From positions 1-32,111 of the forward strand of contig JAODMH010000208.1 of NCBI GenBank assembly GCA_025465035.1: DNA of 32,111 bases, written 5' to 3'. This document shows, in pieces, positions 28,998 to 32,111 of the stretch. The DNA comes from Microbacteriaceae bacterium (GTDB lineage Bacteria > Actinomycetota > Actinomycetes > Actinomycetales > Microbacteriaceae). The notes under the pieces are model-generated. The model was not told the DNA's origin and searched no databases. It saw only the letters and a program-made list of their open reading frames with translations. The position numbers and the translations under genes were made by a program. Position 1 is the stretch's first letter, and the number at the start of each line of letters is the position of its first letter.

Positions 28998-30059
28998 GTG
29001 GTCGCGACATCCGCCATCGTTTCGTCCCCGGAGCTGTTCGCAGCCTGGCAGGCGCACACCCCGCCCGTCGTGCAACAGGTGCGGACGGGCATCTGGAGCG
29101 TGCCGGTGCCCGTGCCGGACAACCCGATCCGCTACACGCTGTGCTACCTGATCATGGACGGCGATGGGGTGGTTGTCGTCGATCCCGGATGGGAGAGCGA
29201 CGAGGGCGAGTCGGCCCTGCTCGACGGCATGGTGCTGGCCGGCGTGTACCCGGGCGACGTGCGGGGGATCGTGGCCACACACGTGCACCCCGACCACCAC
29301 GGGCTCAGCCGACGTTTCGTCGCAGCGGCGCCCGACGCGTGGATCGCGATGAGCCCCGCCGAGTCGGGCGCCCTCGAGCAACTGCGGCAGACGCCGGCAG
29401 AACGGCTCGCCTCGGAGCGGGCGTGGTGGGCGGCGGCCGGCAGCGACGCCACCGACCCGTCGATCGACCCCACGGCGGCAGTCAACGAACGCGCGCACGT
29501 GTTCGAGCGGATGCCGGCTGCGACCCTGCTGCTCGCAGACGGAGACCTGCTGCCGCTGGCCTCGCGACGAATGCGGGTGATCGCCACGCCGGGGCACACG
29601 CCCGGCCACATCTGCCTGCTCGACGTCGATGACGATGTCATCATCACCGGCGACCACCTGCTTCCCCGGATCAGCCCGAACGTCGGGCTGCAGCACACAT
29701 CATCCGGGTCGCCGCTGCGGGACTACCTCCACTCGCTCGACCTGCTGACCGCATACGACCATGAGGCATTGCCGGGGCACCAGTGGCACTTCCGGAGCGT
29801 CCCTGCACGTGCCCGGGAACTCATCGACCACCATCGGGTGCGACTCGACGAGGTGTTCGCCGCCATGGGCGACGCCGCGCTCACGGCCGCCGCGCTGGCC
29901 CCGCGACTCTCGTGGGCGCACGGATGGCACGAACTCGGCCCCTTCCAGCGGCGGGCCGCCGTCGCCGAGACCATCAGTCATCTGGTCTACCTGGTCGAAG
30001 ATGGCGCACTGGTCGCCAAAGGGGAGACACCCGTCGTCTATTCGCTGCCTGCGGTCTAG
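28998..30059 (+). CDS. MBL-fold metallo-hydrolase
   Basis: ATHVHPDHHGLSRRF (HxHxDH), TPGHTPGHICLLD, ITGDHLLPRISPNVGL. Confidence 0.92.
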   Translation: MVATSAIVSSPELFAAWQAHTPPVVQQVRTGIWSVPVPVPDNPIRYTLCYLIMDGDGVVVVDPGWESDEGESALLDGMVLAGVYPGDVRGIVATHVHPDHHGLSRRFVAAAPDAWIAMSPAESGALEQLRQTPAERLASERAWWAAAGSDATDPSIDPTAAVNERAHVFERMPAATLLLADGDLLPLASRRMRVIATPGHTPGHICLLDVDDDVIITGDHLLPRISPNVGLQHTSSGSPLRDYLHSLDLLTAYDHEALPGHQWHFRSVPARARELIDHHRVRLDEVFAAMGDAALTAAALAPRLSWAHGWHELGPFQRRAAVAETISHLVYLVEDGALVAKGETPVVYSLPAV

Positions 30060-30063
30060 AGCA

Positions 30064-30081
30064 ACCAACCGATTGGCTGGT
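30064..30081. promoter_or_regulatory. Cluster operator site 4 (upstream of second cyclase)
   Basis: ACCAACCGATTGGCTGGT, 4 nt after the MBL stop and 42 nt before the next start. Confidence 0.8.
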
Positions 30082-30123
30082 AAGGTTGCCTCGATCCGAC
30101 CGACGAAGAGAGGACGACGTCCG

Positions 30124-31035
30124 ATGGTGATCTCGCACACCGACCTGTCCAACTGGGGAAGGTGGGGCGCCGCTGACGAGCGTGGCACCCTGAACCTACT
30201 CACCGCGGCGGGGCTGGTGGAGGCAGCCAGGCTGATCCGGGAGGGCAAGGTGTTCGAGCTGAGCATCCCTGTCAGCAACGACGGCCCGAATTTCGGTGGC
30301 CTTCGCAGCAACCCGGTGCACACGATGACCCAGCTGCCGGGGGAGGTGTGGGATCCGGCCCTGCTCGAGACCGCAGACGACCTGATCGTCATGTCGCTGC
30401 AGGCCGAGACGCAGTGGGACAGCCTCGCCCATGTGGGCTACGGCGGCTACCTCTACAACAACGTGCCGAGCTCCACCGTGACGGCGCGATTCGGCGCAGA
30501 GCGCAACGGGATCGACAAGCAGCTGCCGGGTCCGCTCGGCCGCGGCGTGCTGATCGACATCGCGCGCTCGCGCGGGGTCGAATGGCTCGAGCCGACGGAT
30601 CCCGCGATCACCCCCGAGGACCTCGACCGGGTCGCAGCCGAGCAGGGCGTGGAGGTGCGTTCGGGCGACATCGTTCTGGTGCGCACCGGATGGCGGCGCA
30701 AGGCGATCGTCGAGGGCTGGTCGCACGAGTGGATCGAGACCAACCCCGGTCTCACCCAAGAGTGCGCTCACTGGCTCTCCGCGCACGAGGTCGTCGCGAT
30801 CTGCTCGGACAACCACTCGATCGAGCAGGTGCCAATGGCTGACCCGGCGACGGTGTACCCGTTGCACGGGATTCTCATCCGCGACCTGGGCATGATGCTC
30901 GGCGAGATGTTCGACCTCGAAGAGCTGGCGGCGGACTGTGCCGCAGACGGGCGCTGGGAATTCTTCTTCGTCGCACCGCCGCTGAAGGTGGCGAACGGCG
31001 TGGGCTCCCCTGTGACCCCGCTGGCGATCAAGTAG
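30124..31035 (+). CDS. Cyclase family protein, copy 2
   Basis: MSLQAETQWDSLAHVGYGGYLYNN; VRSGDIVLVRTGWRRK; VVAICSDNHSIEQVP; LHGILIRDLGMMLGEMFDLEELA. Confidence 0.88.
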   Translation: MVISHTDLSNWGRWGAADERGTLNLLTAAGLVEAARLIREGKVFELSIPVSNDGPNFGGLRSNPVHTMTQLPGEVWDPALLETADDLIVMSLQAETQWDSLAHVGYGGYLYNNVPSSTVTARFGAERNGIDKQLPGPLGRGVLIDIARSRGVEWLEPTDPAITPEDLDRVAAEQGVEVRSGDIVLVRTGWRRKAIVEGWSHEWIETNPGLTQECAHWLSAHEVVAICSDNHSIEQVPMADPATVYPLHGILIRDLGMMLGEMFDLEELAADCAADGRWEFFFVAPPLKVANGVGSPVTPLAIK

Positions 31036-31047
31036 CCGCGGGGAGCG

Positions 31048-31545
31048 TCAGAACGGCAGGTCGTACCCCGCGAGCAGCGAGGCGATGCGCCAGATCCCGT
31101 CGCGTTCCCGGATCATCCGCACCTCATAGAACCCGCAGGTCACCGGCACTATCGCCACATCGGTCGCTGAGACGAGCAGGTGATAGGTGTAGATCGTCGC
31201 GGCGTCCGGCACCTGTTCGGTGACCATCGGATTCATGATCATGTGCCGCCGCTGGTCGAGCTGGTCGCCCCAAAAGCTCGACATGTACTCGACGATGGCA
31301 TCCCTGCCGACTAAGGGCCCGATGATCGTCTCGTTGCGGATGTTGGCCTGCCAGGAGGCATCAGTGGTGAAGCAGTCGGCCAGGAGCTCGTGCCTGCGTT
31401 CGTCGAACGCCCACGCGTATCGCGCCATGCGATCTGCGATCGCCGATCGCGACCGCACCGCCTCGTCGGTCGCCGCCGTGTTCGGGCGCAGGTGGAGCAC
31501 TCCCGAGCGGCGGGCCCACGCCGGCCCGGTCACGATGTCAGTCAC
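31048..31545 (-). CDS. SnoaL-like / NTF2-fold protein, copy 1
   Basis: AIADRMARYAWAFDERRHELLADCFTTDASWQAN...GRDAIVEYMSSFWGDQLDQRRHMIMNPMV. Confidence 0.88.
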   Translation of the reverse strand: MTDIVTGPAWARRSGVLHLRPNTAATDEAVRSRSAIADRMARYAWAFDERRHELLADCFTTDASWQANIRNETIIGPLVGRDAIVEYMSSFWGDQLDQRRHMIMNPMVTEQVPDAATIYTYHLLVSATDVAIVPVTCGFYEVRMIRERDGIWRIASLLAGYDLPF

Positions 31546-31592
31546 AGCACGGTCCCTTTCTCAGAACGAATCACTTCTCAGGACGCAACTCT

Positions 31593-32072
31593 TCAGAACG
31601 CAACGTCGCCGCCCTCGAACAGGTCGTCGATGAGCCAGCTGCCGTCCCTTAGCACCAGGCGCATCCGGTAAAATGAGGTCAGCGCGATGCTGAGCTCGCG
31701 GTGCACCGACCCGAGCAAAAGAGAGCAGACGACGGTGGCGCTCGTGGGCGCCAGATCGTCGATCTGCGTGCTCATGACGAAGTGTCGTCGCTGGTCGTTC
31801 TGCCGGTCCCAGTACGCGGTCAGCCACGCCACGATCTCGTCACGGCCACGCGTCGGAGGCACCGGTTCGACGCCCGCGAGATCGCCGTGCCACACCGCAG
31901 TCTCGGTGAAACAGTCCGACAGCAGATCTCGCCGGCGCTCATCGAAGGCCCAGGCGTACATGTGCACGCGCTCCGCGATCAGGGCGCGCGCGACATCCGA
32001 CCGCTCGTCGTCTGGCACGGCGCGCTCGAGGGGGAGCGCGCCGATCGCGGATCCCCAGGCCGGAGCAGGCAT
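31593..32072 (-). CDS. SnoaL-like / NTF2-fold protein, copy 2 (ORF extends to 32090; start uncertain)
   Basis: LIAERVHMYAWAFDERRRDLLSDCFTETAVWHGD...GRDEIVAWLTAYWDRQNDQRRHFVMSTQI; paralogue of the preceding ORF. Confidence 0.85.
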   Translation of the reverse strand: MPAPAWGSAIGALPLERAVPDDERSDVARALIAERVHMYAWAFDERRRDLLSDCFTETAVWHGDLAGVEPVPPTRGRDEIVAWLTAYWDRQNDQRRHFVMSTQIDDLAPTSATVVCSLLLGSVHRELSIALTSFYRMRLVLRDGSWLIDDLFEGGDVAF

Positions 32073-32111
32073 CAGAAGGGCGAGTCCCACCCGCCGCGCA
32101 GGTGCGAGAGG

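Noticed and set aside
27463-29010. 515-aa minus-strand ORF opposite CoA-transferase/thiolase
   Set aside because: Arg/Asp/Ala-rich shadow ORF spanning two genuine genes.

Overview
High-GC actinobacterial chromosomal window (gene content and codon usage suggest Microbacteriaceae-like; inferred, not searched). Left part (1-13.8 kb) is mostly housekeeping: 3' end of panC, lysS, two tiny membrane-protein ORFs, a pirin, clpC with a ClgR-like operator, a GNAT/ArgA-like acetyltransferase, radA, a GDSL/SGNH hydrolase, an alpha/beta hydrolase, and an ABC permease/ATPase/LolA-like operon. The middle (13.9-18.6 kb) holds tRNA-Ser(CGA), tRNA-Arg(ACG), a MarR regulator divergent from an LLM flavin monooxygenase/F420-NADP-reductase-like pair with two identical 12-bp palindromes between them, and a degraded stretch downstream of tRNA-Arg that seems to carry a decayed C5-cytosine methyltransferase start. 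The right part (18.1-32.1 kb) is a CoA-thioester catabolic cluster: VOC protein, 2 thiolases, ECH/HAD fusion, EtfBA, cytochrome-b-like membrane protein, enoyl-CoA hydratase, 2 cyclase-family hydrolases with His-to-Gln metal-motif changes, 3-oxoacid CoA-transferase, MBL hydrolase, 2 SnoaL-like proteins. Four related 18-bp palindromes lie in front of its four apparent transcription units, which looks like one regulon. The most interesting candidate system is this regulon, with EtfBA coupled directly to a cytochrome b and a possible new ring-cleavage/beta-oxidation pathway. No CRISPR array, rRNA or intact mobile element was seen.
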